Assembly (NCBI GenBank): GCA_947455215.1
Contig: CANGNA010000039.1
Span: forward strand, 1-37,565
Direction of reading: 5' to 3'
Origin: Chitinophagaceae bacterium
GTDB lineage: Bacteria; Bacteroidota; Bacteroidia; Chitinophagales; Chitinophagaceae
DNA length: 37,565 nucleotides
Positions 1-8,587 of the stretch are shown piece by piece. Numbering within the stretch: the first letter of the stretch is position 1; each line of letters starts with the position of its first letter. The notes beneath the pieces were generated by a model that saw only the letters and a list, made by a program, of their open reading frames with translations, was not told the DNA's origin and did no database searches. The translations under genes were made by a program, and so were the position numbers.

Positions 1-131
1 CCATTCTTGGCCATACCGGCCTCAAGGTATTGTCCTTTCAGAAAGACGTTGGTACCTACTAACTGTGCGTGAGCGGCAGTAGCAGAAAAGATCAACGCAA
101 TAAGTGAGATGTTAAGTAGACGTTGGAGCAT
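1..131 (-). CDS. N-terminal fragment of a secreted protein, third paralogue of the T9SS cluster (cut by window edge)
   Basis: Only the first 43 codons lie in the window, read from an ATG at 131 down to base 1. They encode a signal peptide (MLQRLLNISL, then IALIFSATAAHA, with cleavage likely before QLVG) followed by QLVGTNVFLKGQYLEAG. This mature start matches that of the next gene upstream (QMVGDCVFLKGKYVEVG), so the two are paralogues and this protein is probably also a long Ig-like repeat protein with a T9SS tail. That part lies outside the window and is inference. The gene follows its paralogue by 95 bases on the same strand, with two overlapping inverted repeats in the gap. Confidence 0.75.
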   Translation of the reverse strand, partial: MLQRLLNISLIALIFSATAAHAQLVGTNVFLKGQYLEAGMAKN

Positions 132-162
132 AAAGAATGTAATTTCGGCGTATATAAAAATA

Positions 163-214
163 GTGATATTTTAACAGAATTTAACGAAAGTGTCAAAATT
201 TGTTAAAATATCAC
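163..214. repeat. 14-bp perfect inverted repeat in the leader of the first gene
   Basis: GTGATATTTTAACA (163-176) is the exact reverse complement of TGTTAAAATATCAC (201-214), with a 24-base spacer. It lies 32 bases upstream of the ATG at 131. Its outer end shares bases 211-214 with the hairpin that ends the preceding gene (211-243), so the two structures cannot both form fully. It could be an operator, an RNA leader structure or part of a compound terminator; the sequence does not decide. Confidence 0.6.
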
Positions 215-243
215 TTATTGCCCTTCTTATCGTAATAAAGTGA
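211..243 (-). terminator. Hairpin overlapping the stop codon of the 227-3736 gene, followed by a U-rich stretch
   Basis: On the minus strand TCACTTTATT pairs with AATAAGTGA (one bulged T), and the second arm is followed by TATTTTAACA. The first arm lies inside the last codons of the gene (V-T-L-L) and the loop carries the TAA stop. The shape fits a factor-independent terminator whose upstream arm is coding sequence. The stem is AT-rich and so of modest strength. Confidence 0.5.
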
Positions 244-3200
244 CATTGCCACTCTTATTGATGATCTTACCTGTAAGACTTACGGCCTGGATGTCGTAAA
301 CGTAAACGCCGAACGGTTGAGCTTCACCCTTCCAGCTTCCGTCCCAACCCTCACCCAGTTTTTTGGTCTCAAACACTACATTGCCCCAACGGTTATATAC
401 GCGGAAGTAATTGAGCTGAGATATGCCCCTGGTGATCGGCTTGAACTGGTTGTTGCCGTTGCTGCCCGGCGCAAATGCATTCGGTATAGCCAGCACCGCC
501 TCATCGCTACGATATACATATATGGAATCGCGTGCTGCGCAGCCGTGCTCTGTAATACCTGTAACAATATACAGCGTGCTCACATCGGGGTTGGCTGTAG
601 GGTCAGATATAAATGGATTGTCCAGCCCGGCAGGAGGGAACCACGTAAACGCAGCACAGTTGGTATATGGCGCTATATGATAACTCTCGCCCGTATACAG
701 TGTTACTGAATCAACCGGTACGGAAATAAGTGCCGCCGGGTATACAGTAGCTGTCCAGTTGAGGGTATCTGTACACCCTGCTGCAGAGGTAACCACGATG
801 GTATATGTCTGAGACGCTACAGGAGTAACCAACGGAGCACTGCTACCGCTATCGCTCACATACATCGACGGCATCCATTGATAGCCGGATGATGCCGGAG
901 CAGTAACATTGACCACACGGCTATCGCCGGGACAGAACACCCCATCCGGATCGATGGCAGCAAAGTTGCCCGACAAGACAGATATGAGCGCAGAGTCCTT
1001 TCCTACGCATCCGGCCGGTGTTGTTACCGTAAGCACCAGGTTAGTATTGGCACTGCCATCGAACACTACGGTTGCAGTGGTGGAATTATCCAGATCAGCA
1101 GCAGGCGACCAGGAATAGATGTATCCACTATACCACGCCGGAGCTACCGAGGCGTGCAGATGCAATGTATCGAACTGGCACATAGGCCTGTTGCCCCCTA
1201 CATAAACAATAGGGTTGGGCTCAACTGTAAGGTTGAGTGTGGCCGGCATATCGGGGCAACGATGGAACGAAGCCACAACTGTATAGAATGTAGACGTATC
1301 CGGGGCAATTAGTGTATTCAGGATATTAGGGTTGGCAATACCTACTGTAGGCAGCCATTGATACTGGAATGCTGCATTACCGCTGCCAATTACCTGCACT
1401 ACCTGGCCAAAGCATATGGCAGTATCGGTAGGACGCACAGATATGGCATTAGGCAAGACCTCGATAGTAATGATATCGTTAACAGAACAGCCATTAGCCG
1501 GCGGCCTGACGGTAACTACATAAGTGTGCGTGCCCACATTTGGCGGCGTAATTATAGGGTTAGGGATGGTATCGTTGCTCACATCGGCAGCCGGGGTCCA
1601 CTGGTAGTGATAATAGTTATCCGTACCATTAGCGCCAGGCACAGTAACGTCAAAGCTGTCGGTCATGCCAAGACATATGGTGTCTACAATATTAACAGGA
1701 TGCGCCGGTGTATCCACGCGTATATGGAATACATGATGATAGTCGGGGCAGTTGGCATACGAACCAGTAGCGGTATACGTGTAATAACCTTGTGCTGCCG
1801 GTGTGATGACCGGATTGCGACTGGTAGATGTAACAACATTTGTAGCCGGTGTCCAGGAGTAATGCAGGGAGTCGCTGCCAGAAACACTAAGGTTGACGGA
1901 TGAACCCAGGCATATATCAGCATCAGGCGTATTGATAGTGAAATCGCCTTCGGTATGTACGGTAAGTGTGTTGGTGCCAGTACAGCGTGCGAGGTCTGAT
2001 GGGGCAACTGTGAGTGTATACATCACATTCCCAACGGCTGTTGGCGTAGCAACAGGGTTGGATACCGTGTTACTGCTGAGGTAGGTGGCCGGCGACCACG
2101 CATAACTATACGTTACCCCGGTGGGCGATACCGCGGCATGCAGGGGCACACCTATCCCTACACAGGTTTGCACATAGGAGGAATCGAATGTGATGACGGG
2201 ACGTCGCCGGACGTTAATGGTGAATGACCTGGTCTCGGCTGTACACCCTTCCGAAGACGATGCAGTAACCGAATAGGTAGCCGAAACGGATGGGGTGATG
2301 ACGGGGTTCATGATATTGGGGTCAGACACGCCGGTTGTTGGCGACCAGGTATAGTCGAGTAGCGACGGCCCGGAGACCAAAGCACTCACGGACTCGCCGT
2401 AACAAATCGTCGTATCATGATTGCCGAGGGCAATGGTAACGGGTGCATGAGTAAAGGTGAGATGGTATCTTACGGTGTCACATCCTCCGGAGATATTAAC
2501 ACCGGTGATAGAATATGTAATGGTTGTGTTCAGGCTGTCTGCCTGTATCACGTTATACCAGCCTGTGGTATCGGTAAGATAGGTAGATGGCGACCACTGC
2601 CAGTGATAAAATGCAGCATTACCCAACGATACCAGTACGGTATCGAAGTTGTAGGTACACATGTTGATAGTATCGCCCGAGTTGAACGAAATGGTATTTA
2701 CCAGGAAAGGCGGCTGTGTAGCATCCAGTGCACTGTCTATATATGTTGCATTCAGAATGTAGGCATAAGTAAGCGATGTACTGTCGCCGGCAGCTATAGT
2801 ACCTATATTATACACGAGGCCTATACCTACGTCGCTTACATAGTTAGTACCCTGGTTATACATATAACCTGCTACTGTCTGGTTATATATTGCGTCCAGG
2901 CTATTACCGCCGGGATCCAGGCCAAAGTCGTAAATGACACATTTAGCCCGGCAATCTTTTGTGCCCAGGCCCAGGTATGCATTGGTGGCGAATGCACCTG
3001 TTCCCACCGCAGACACCAGCACCTTATTACCCGGGTTAGGCAATTGATACGTTATGGTATTACTGGTTGTGAAATCGCCTGTCTGGGTCTGTTCATTATC
3101 GGGGTCAACGGTACGCAGGTAGTAAATGTTATTCAGTGGCGCTGCACCAGTATTGGTAAGCACTACGTTTACAGTGAAGTACAATTTATTGGTATCGAGC

Positions 3201-3736
3201 GTGGTAGTCTGCCGGATGTGCAAAGCACCTTCATTACCCTGCCATATGCCCCGGCTTACTCCTCCGGAATTTACATAAGTAAGGTTGGTGCCTGTAAGCG
3301 TACCTGTACCAGAAAAACCTGTAGGTGGAGGACCAAAGGAAAACTGGTAATTGGGTATGTATGCTTCAGACTCTACCCCGCCCACGTGTACCGCCCACCC
3401 TTCCTGAGGCGTACCCGGCAGATAGAAGTCTCCGAAATAACCTGGTGTACCAGTAGTCCAGCCATCGCGCCCATAGTCTGCCACAAAACCCAGCAGGTTT
3501 GAACTGGTTGTAGATGTTGCGGAACCGGGATCGTAAAAAGTAAAAGATGCACCAGCCAGATTGGGGTGATAGTTGGACGGAGCAGGCAACGTACTTCCGT
3601 AGCCGCCGTTGGGGGCTATGCCCACTTCTACATACTTACCTTTCAGGAACACACAATCGCCCACCATTTGGGCCAACAATGTGTTAGATACTGCTAAACA
3701 GAGGGTTAAAAGAGAGAATAAACGTTGATGTTTCAT
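227..3736 (-). CDS. Giant secreted protein with Ig/PKD-like repeats and type B T9SS C-terminal sorting domain
   Basis: A 1169-residue secreted, probably surface-bound protein. Residues 1-22 are a signal peptide ending in LLAQ. The next ~330 residues form a unique beta-rich region (QMVGDCVFLKGKYVEVG onward). Residues ~340-1080 are about eight repeats of 80-90 residues, each with a core such as YSWxPxxxVxxxxxxNP, a TP turn, a YTV strand and a following Cys, typical of Ig-like modules in Bacteroidota adhesins. The last ~85 residues (IPNAFAPGSNG ... YNRWGNVVFET ... GWDG ... GVYVYDIQ ... GNVTLLR) are the gliding-motility-associated C-terminal domain (TIGR04131 type) that directs export by T9SS. 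The C-terminal two thirds closely match the neighbour at 3820-7269, while the N-terminal parts differ. No enzyme domain was recognised; adhesion or surface-layer function is inferred. Confidence 0.9.
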   Translation of the reverse strand: MKHQRLFSLLTLCLAVSNTLLAQMVGDCVFLKGKYVEVGIAPNGGYGSTLPAPSNYHPNLAGASFTFYDPGSATSTTSSNLLGFVADYGRDGWTTGTPGYFGDFYLPGTPQEGWAVHVGGVESEAYIPNYQFSFGPPPTGFSGTGTLTGTNLTYVNSGGVSRGIWQGNEGALHIRQTTTLDTNKLYFTVNVVLTNTGAAPLNNIYYLRTVDPDNEQTQTGDFTTSNTITYQLPNPGNKVLVSAVGTGAFATNAYLGLGTKDCRAKCVIYDFGLDPGGNSLDAIYNQTVAGYMYNQGTNYVSDVGIGLVYNIGTIAAGDSTSLTYAYILNATYIDSALDATQPPFLVNTISFNSGDTINMCTYNFDTVLVSLGNAAFYHWQWSPSTYLTDTTGWYNVIQADSLNTTITYSITGVNISGGCDTVRYHLTFTHAPVTIALGNHDTTICYGESVSALVSGPSLLDYTWSPTTGVSDPNIMNPVITPSVSATYSVTASSSEGCTAETRSFTINVRRRPVITFDSSYVQTCVGIGVPLHAAVSPTGVTYSYAWSPATYLSSNTVSNPVATPTAVGNVMYTLTVAPSDLARCTGTNTLTVHTEGDFTINTPDADICLGSSVNLSVSGSDSLHYSWTPATNVVTSTSRNPVITPAAQGYYTYTATGSYANCPDYHHVFHIRVDTPAHPVNIVDTICLGMTDSFDVTVPGANGTDNYYHYQWTPAADVSNDTIPNPIITPPNVGTHTYVVTVRPPANGCSVNDIITIEVLPNAISVRPTDTAICFGQVVQVIGSGNAAFQYQWLPTVGIANPNILNTLIAPDTSTFYTVVASFHRCPDMPATLNLTVEPNPIVYVGGNRPMCQFDTLHLHASVAPAWYSGYIYSWSPAADLDNSTTATVVFDGSANTNLVLTVTTPAGCVGKDSALISVLSGNFAAIDPDGVFCPGDSRVVNVTAPASSGYQWMPSMYVSDSGSSAPLVTPVASQTYTIVVTSAAGCTDTLNWTATVYPAALISVPVDSVTLYTGESYHIAPYTNCAAFTWFPPAGLDNPFISDPTANPDVSTLYIVTGITEHGCAARDSIYVYRSDEAVLAIPNAFAPGSNGNNQFKPITRGISQLNYFRVYNRWGNVVFETKKLGEGWDGSWKGEAQPFGVYVYDIQAVSLTGKIINKSGNVTLLR

Positions 3737-3741
3737 GATGT

Positions 3742-3782
3742 TATTCTTTATCGGAGGTTAAGAGCGAAATTGATAAAGAATA
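3742..3782. repeat. 11-bp inverted repeat in the leader of the 227-3736 gene
   Basis: TATTCTTTATC (3742-3752) is the exact reverse complement of GATAAAGAATA (3772-3782), with a 19-base spacer. It ends 6 bases before the ATG at 3736, inside the 83-base gap between two paralogous genes. It could be a regulator site or a leader hairpin close to the translation start. Confidence 0.5.
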
Positions 3783-3808
3783 CAGGGAAAGAGGGATGCG
3801 GCAGAGCC

Positions 3809-3842
3809 GTAATGTTACCTTACCTGAGTAAGGTAACATTAC
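3809..3842 (-). terminator. Perfect 15-bp hairpin spanning the stop codon of the 3820-7269 gene
   Basis: GTAATGTTACCTTAC (3809-3823) and GTAAGGTAACATTAC (3828-3842) are exact reverse complements with a 4-base loop. On the minus strand the first arm encodes the last residues of the protein (G-N-V-T-L-L) and the TAA stop at 3820-3822 lies in the second arm. The downstream sequence has only short T runs (CTCTTTCCC), so termination may be weak. The stem could also protect the mRNA end or reduce read-through into the paralogue. Confidence 0.55.
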
Positions 3843-6800
3843 CGGTTTTCTGTACAACCTTTCCGGACGAGGTCACACCCTGCACGTCGTACACATATAC
3901 GCCCATTGGTTGTGCTTCTCCTTTATAGTTGCCGTCCCAGCCTTCGCTGAGCTTCTTTGTCTCGAATAATAAGTTACCCCAGCGATTGTATACGCGGAAG
4001 TAATTGAGCGATACTATGCCCCGTGTGTATACCTTAAAGCTGGTGTTGCCACCTGTGCTGCCTGGAGCGAACGCGTTAGGCATATTGTATACAGACTCGT
4101 CGCTAACGTATACTGATATAGTATCGCGGGCAATACAGCCATGCTCGGTAGTACCTGTAAGGATATACTGGGTGCTTACATCCGGCGTTGCCGTAGGATC
4201 TGCAATGAATGGATTGCTGAGGCCTGTGATCGGGAACCAAACGTAGGCTACACAGTTGGTCATTGGATTCATTACATAACTCTCGCCGGGGAACAGAACC
4301 AATGAATCGCCCAGTTCTATTACAGCTTCAGGGAATACTGTGGCAGTGTAATAAGTGGTATCATGACAACCCAGTGCAGAAGTACCTACGATGGTATATG
4401 TCTGCGATGTAATTGGGCTGATCACCGGAGACGAGCTCATACTATCGCTCACATACATAGACGGATACCACTGATAGGTTGCCGTAGTCCCTGTTGTATT
4501 GATCGTTACCTGCTTGGTATCGTGCGGGCAATAATCATCGGCGGAAGGCTCAGATGCATAGTTGCCGCTGTTGACAGTTATAAACGCGGAATCTTTGCCA
4601 GTACAGCCGGCAGGGGTGGTTACTGTAAGCACTACGTTAGTAGAAGTAGTACCTGTGAATACAGCGTTTTGCATAGTTGTATCATCCAAAACTGTGCCTG
4701 GTGTCCAGGAGTAGCTATAATTACTATACCATGCCGGAGATACGGATGCATGTAGATGCAGCGTATCGAACTGACATACGGGCCTGTTGCCGCCTACATA
4801 TACAGTAGGGGTGGGCTGTACGTCAAGGTTCAATGTTGCATAAATATCCGGACACCTGTGGAATGATGCAGACACCGTGTATACCTGAGCAGTATCCGGA
4901 GTGATCAATGCATTCAGGATGTTGGCATTGGGTATGCCTGCTGTTGGCAGCCACTGGTAGGTGAAGAGATTTGGATATAAGATAGTACCCTGTACCTGCA
5001 CCACCTGGCCAAGACATATAGCAGTATCAACCGGAGTTATCGCTAATGTATTGGGCAATACCAGCAGGAACACGGAATCGAGCGTTCCGCAGCCGGCTGC
5101 ATTGTTCGGCGATGTTACAGTAGTAGCGAGGGTATATGTACCTACAGCGGGAGGTGCAAATGTTGGCGCAGCAATAGTATCGTTACTGAAAACAACACCT
5201 GTTGGGTTTGAAGACCACTGATAATGATAACCAGGACCACCTGAAGCAGACATATCGATCACATCCGTCATGCCGAGACATATTGTATCCCTAACAACTA
5301 TGCCACGAGCCTGTGTATCGACCTGGATAGAATAAGTATGCGTATATGTAGGGCAGTTGGCATAATTGCCTGTTACGGTATAAACGTGCAGACCACCTGT
5401 ATTTGGTGTAATTGTAGGGTTCATGCTGGTTGGCGTAACTACTTCTGGCGCTCCAGGCGTCCACAAGTAGTGATACTCCACGTTGGTACTGCCTGAAATG
5501 GTAACCGGTACCTGCACGCGCGGTGTAAGCAAACAGATTGTTGCAGGAGCTGTAACAATCGTGAAATCACCCTCTGCATGAACTGTTACTGTAGCCGTCG
5601 AGTTACACTCGGCAACACCCGGCGCGGTAGTGCCGGTAACTACATATGTAATATTGCCCGTAGCCGTTGGCGTAGCTACCGGGTTTGAGATAGTAGCGTT
5701 ATTAAGATTGGTTGCCGGCGACCAGGAGTAATATTCCGTTATTGCGGGCGTTGAAGAATAGGCATGCAGTTGAGCCGGTATACCTACGCAGGTTTTAACC
5801 AACGCAGAATCGACAGTTAGCGTTGGAGGTGCAGGGTTGACCAGGACAACAGGACCTGCTACCGTTGATGGCGGGCAAGGGCCACCTGTAGATATAAAGT
5901 TGGTGTAAGTAGCGGCAAGTAAACCCGAAATAGTTATAGCACCGGCAGCGTCGCTGGTATATAATGAACCTGCGACAGGCGTACCGTTTTTCGTGTACGA
6001 GACGTTGTAACTGGTGAGCGGCACATACCCGGTAAGGACTATGTAACCATCAGGGTAACCACAAACCGTTGGATTGTGCGGTGTAGCAGTAATAGTTATT
6101 GGCGGTGGATTGATCGTCAGCGATTGAGGTGCCGAGTTACATATACCATGACTTATGTACATATTGGTATAGCTACCTGCAGCGGCGCCGGTAATGATAG
6201 CAGTACCTGTGGGTGAAGCTGTTACCACGATAGGTGGCTGCGGCACACCATTATACGTATAATAGATAGTATATACTGAATCCGGCATCATACCACTTAC
6301 TGTGATAGATGTGGTGCTGCCACAAGCAAGTATTGGCGCAGAAACAGTGAAGTTACCGGTAACGGTGGCAGAAGGAACTACTGTATAAAAGGCAAAAGAC
6401 GTATCGGAGCACGTCAATGCCCCACACCTGTAGGTAGTAGTAGTAGTAGGGCAAACACTCATGGTCGTGCCGGTACCGAGGAACGCATTGGTGTTGCTAT
6501 TGTACCAATAAACTAATGAAGACTGAATCGGAATAGGCGCATATGGGATAGAAGACACCGAATAGTTTGCATAAGTAGCATCGGGAGTAAACCGCCATGC
6601 TTCGTTAGTACAAGTATATACGTTAGGATAGTCGCGACCCGGAGCCGCTGTAGAGGCCGTACCTGTAGCGTTTTTTACACCAATGATGGCGTAGCCACCA
6701 TTCCATGCACATACCAGCTTCTGACCGACATGACACTCAATGATATTTGTTGTCTCGTATAAAATGATCTGAGTGGTAGTTAACTGAGTCGTACAAGAGT

Positions 6801-7269
6801 ACATAGGGTCACTACAGAAACTTACGATGAATTTCCTGAATGGTGCAATACCTGTTGTAGAATAGGTGATAATGCCACCAACACCTGCTGTGATATCAAT
6901 ATCACAATAAGGGCCGGCAATAGAATTGAGCAGTGTAGGATCTGACGCCAAATTAGCCGTTATCGTATAATCGGCATACATGCCAACATCTGTAAGGTCG
7001 AAATCTATTGTCCCATTAGGGCCGATCACGCAAGATGTATAGTTAGTTCCGTAATAATTGAATGTAAAACCAATAGGTTGCAGTGTTGCAGGATATTGGT
7101 CATCCATATCGATACCCGTATTTGTAGGGTTATCGCCGGTCACCGTGGCAGTGAGCGTAGTACACAACTGGCTGCACGATATAGAGTCACTACTGGTTAC
7201 GGTAACCTGGGCATTCAGCTTAAGGGCAGCGATTAGTAAAAAAAATACAAAAAATATTTTATTTCTCAT
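3820..7269 (-). CDS. Giant secreted protein with Ig/PKD-like repeats and type B T9SS C-terminal sorting domain (paralogue)
   Basis: A 1149-residue secreted protein. It starts with a signal peptide (MRNKIFFVFFLLIAALKLNA, cleaved before QVTV). Residues ~30-230 form a beta-rich domain containing IGFTFNYYGTNYTSCVIGPN, which resembles the nidogen-like N-terminal domains of other secreted Bacteroidota proteins (tentative). Next comes a proline- and thymine-codon-rich stretch, then Ig-like repeats. The last ~85 residues (MPNAFAPGSTG ... YNRWGNLLFET ... GWDG ... GNVTLLR) are the type B T9SS sorting domain. From about residue 480 it tracks the neighbour at 227-3736 closely, for example VYVGGNRPVCQFDTLHLHAS against VYVGGNRPMCQFDTLHLHAS. 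Conserved Cys residues in most repeats suggest disulfides. Probably a surface adhesin; the function is inferred from domains only. Confidence 0.9.
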   Translation of the reverse strand: MRNKIFFVFFLLIAALKLNAQVTVTSSDSISCSQLCTTLTATVTGDNPTNTGIDMDDQYPATLQPIGFTFNYYGTNYTSCVIGPNGTIDFDLTDVGMYADYTITANLASDPTLLNSIAGPYCDIDITAGVGGIITYSTTGIAPFRKFIVSFCSDPMYSCTTQLTTTQIILYETTNIIECHVGQKLVCAWNGGYAIIGVKNATGTASTAAPGRDYPNVYTCTNEAWRFTPDATYANYSVSSIPYAPIPIQSSLVYWYNSNTNAFLGTGTTMSVCPTTTTTYRCGALTCSDTSFAFYTVVPSATVTGNFTVSAPILACGSTTSITVSGMMPDSVYTIYYTYNGVPQPPIVVTASPTGTAIITGAAAGSYTNMYISHGICNSAPQSLTINPPPITITATPHNPTVCGYPDGYIVLTGYVPLTSYNVSYTKNGTPVAGSLYTSDAAGAITISGLLAATYTNFISTGGPCPPSTVAGPVVLVNPAPPTLTVDSALVKTCVGIPAQLHAYSSTPAITEYYSWSPATNLNNATISNPVATPTATGNITYVVTGTTAPGVAECNSTATVTVHAEGDFTIVTAPATICLLTPRVQVPVTISGSTNVEYHYLWTPGAPEVVTPTSMNPTITPNTGGLHVYTVTGNYANCPTYTHTYSIQVDTQARGIVVRDTICLGMTDVIDMSASGGPGYHYQWSSNPTGVVFSNDTIAAPTFAPPAVGTYTLATTVTSPNNAAGCGTLDSVFLLVLPNTLAITPVDTAICLGQVVQVQGTILYPNLFTYQWLPTAGIPNANILNALITPDTAQVYTVSASFHRCPDIYATLNLDVQPTPTVYVGGNRPVCQFDTLHLHASVSPAWYSNYSYSWTPGTVLDDTTMQNAVFTGTTSTNVVLTVTTPAGCTGKDSAFITVNSGNYASEPSADDYCPHDTKQVTINTTGTTATYQWYPSMYVSDSMSSSPVISPITSQTYTIVGTSALGCHDTTYYTATVFPEAVIELGDSLVLFPGESYVMNPMTNCVAYVWFPITGLSNPFIADPTATPDVSTQYILTGTTEHGCIARDTISVYVSDESVYNMPNAFAPGSTGGNTSFKVYTRGIVSLNYFRVYNRWGNLLFETKKLSEGWDGNYKGEAQPMGVYVYDVQGVTSSGKVVQKTGNVTLLR

Positions 7270-7437
7270 AATATATTTTGCTTTTCCAAGGATTGCAATG
7301 AATAATAGACAGACTTTTTTCTACAAAAGTTGGCTTAGCTGATAAAAATAAAAAAATAATCTGAAAAACAAGACGAGTTCACCACAAATAGCCGTTTACA
7401 GCACATTATGCATAAAGCAAAGAAAAATATTTATGTC

Positions 7438-8460
7438 CTATACGGCTTCTTTTACAGGCAGGTGGCGCGGGGCCATATGCTTCACGGCATCAGCAATGTT
7501 TTTAATATGTGCCGGGGTAGTGCCGCAGCATCCGCCCAGCATATTGATCCATCCTTCTGACGCGAAGCCGGCTACAATGGCAGCCATTTCCGCAGGGGTC
7601 TCGTCATATTCGCCCATGGCGTTTGGCAGTCCTGCGTTAGGATAAGCAGTTACATAACATGCTGCTATATATGACAACTCTTCTATATGCGGACGCATTT
7701 GCGTAGCTCCCAATGCACAATTCAATCCTATACTTATAGGGTTGGCGTGCATTACGGATATATAAAATGCTTCAAGCGTCTGTCCACTTAGCGTACGGCC
7801 CGAAGCATCGGTGATAGTGCCGGATATCATAACCGGCAATTTGATGTTATTATCTTTAAAATATTTATTTATTGCGTATATCGCAGCCTTCGCATTCAGC
7901 GTATCAAAGATAGTTTCTACCAAAAGCAGATCTACCCCACCATTCACCAGACCTTTTATCTGTTCGTAATAGGCATCAGCCACCTCATCGAAAGTAATTG
8001 CCCGGTAGCCGGGATTATTCACATCGGGAGAAAGAGAGAGTGTTTTATTCATCGGGCCTATCGCTCCGGCCACAAACCGGTCATCTGCATCGGCCCCGGC
8101 TTCGGCTTTGAATTCCGCTACAGCCTGTTTTGCCAACTGTGCCGCCGCCACATTGATCTCGTAGGCCAATGACTGCATATCATAGTCGGCCATAGAGACT
8201 GCCTGGGCATTGAAAGTATTGGTTTCGACAATGTTAGCACCTGCATGCAGATACTCTTTATGGATATTTTTAATAATATCAGGTTGGGTAAGGCACAAAA
8301 GGTCGTTATTGCCTTTTACATCGCAGTGCCAATCGGCGAAGCGTAACCCGCGGTAGTCGCTCTCGCCCAGTTTATGCTGTTGTATCATGGTGCCCATGGC
8401 CCCATCTATGATCAGTATACGCTTATCCAGCAGTTGTTTGAGTTTTGCACCGGTATCCAT
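7438..8460 (-). CDS. Homocysteine S-methyltransferase domain protein (split MetH, N-terminal half)
   Basis: A 340-residue enzyme half that binds homocysteine and zinc and takes a methyl group from a cobalamin partner to make methionine. It covers only the first domain of cobalamin-dependent methionine synthase: LIDGAMGT-like start ([12 protein letters not shown]), [10 protein letters not shown], and the zinc ligands in GLNCALG and GGCCGTTP. The folate, cobalamin and activation domains are absent, and no partner gene lies in the window; Bacteroidota commonly encode MetH in two pieces. The start at 8460 ([11 protein letters not shown]) is chosen over an upstream ATG at 8499, because a TAnnTTTG promoter box lies just before it and family similarity begins there. 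Confidence 0.88.
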   Translation of the reverse strand: MDTGAKLKQLLDKRILIIDGAMGTMIQQHKLGESDYRGLRFADWHCDVKGNNDLLCLTQPDIIKNIHKEYLHAGANIVETNTFNAQAVSMADYDMQSLAYEINVAAAQLAKQAVAEFKAEAGADADDRFVAGAIGPMNKTLSLSPDVNNPGYRAITFDEVADAYYEQIKGLVNGGVDLLLVETIFDTLNAKAAIYAINKYFKDNNIKLPVMISGTITDASGRTLSGQTLEAFYISVMHANPISIGLNCALGATQMRPHIEELSYIAACYVTAYPNAGLPNAMGEYDETPAEMAAIVAGFASEGWINMLGGCCGTTPAHIKNIADAVKHMAPRHLPVKEAV

Positions 8461-8465
8461 AATAG

Positions 8466-8473
8466 CAAAGTTA
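8466..8473 (-). promoter_or_regulatory. Bacteroidota -7 box TAACTTTG for the MetH-half gene
   Basis: On the minus strand TAACTTTG matches the TAnnTTTG consensus exactly, and a TTG lies 16 bases upstream (slightly short of the usual spacing). Only 5 bases separate the box from the ATG at 8460, so transcription would begin at or next to the start codon. Confidence 0.5.
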
Positions 8474-8538
8474 AATAAAGGGGAGATGCCAACCGGCATT
8501 CAATTGTCTGACCACTATAATTTTTGGTATTATTAAGA

Positions 8539-8546
8539 TATATTTG
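8539..8546 (+). promoter_or_regulatory. Bacteroidota -7 box TATATTTG for the small lipoprotein gene
   Basis: TATATTTG matches TAnnTTTG, 41 bases before the ATG at 8588. No well-spaced TTG element is seen. It faces away from the MetH-half promoter, so the 127-base gap would hold two divergent promoters. Confidence 0.4.
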
Positions 8547-8587
8547 CCAGCACAAGCCATAATGGCTGAATACACAATTAATTAGCA

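Noticed and set aside
1358-1903. 181-codon plus-strand frame
   Set aside because: Antisense shadow of the same secreted-protein gene; no start context and no family features.
2417-3502. 361-codon open frame on the plus strand
   Set aside because: It lies fully antisense to the T9SS repeat protein, has a Cys- and Ile-rich composition with no domain, and arises from the low-stop complement of Thr/Val/Tyr-rich codons.
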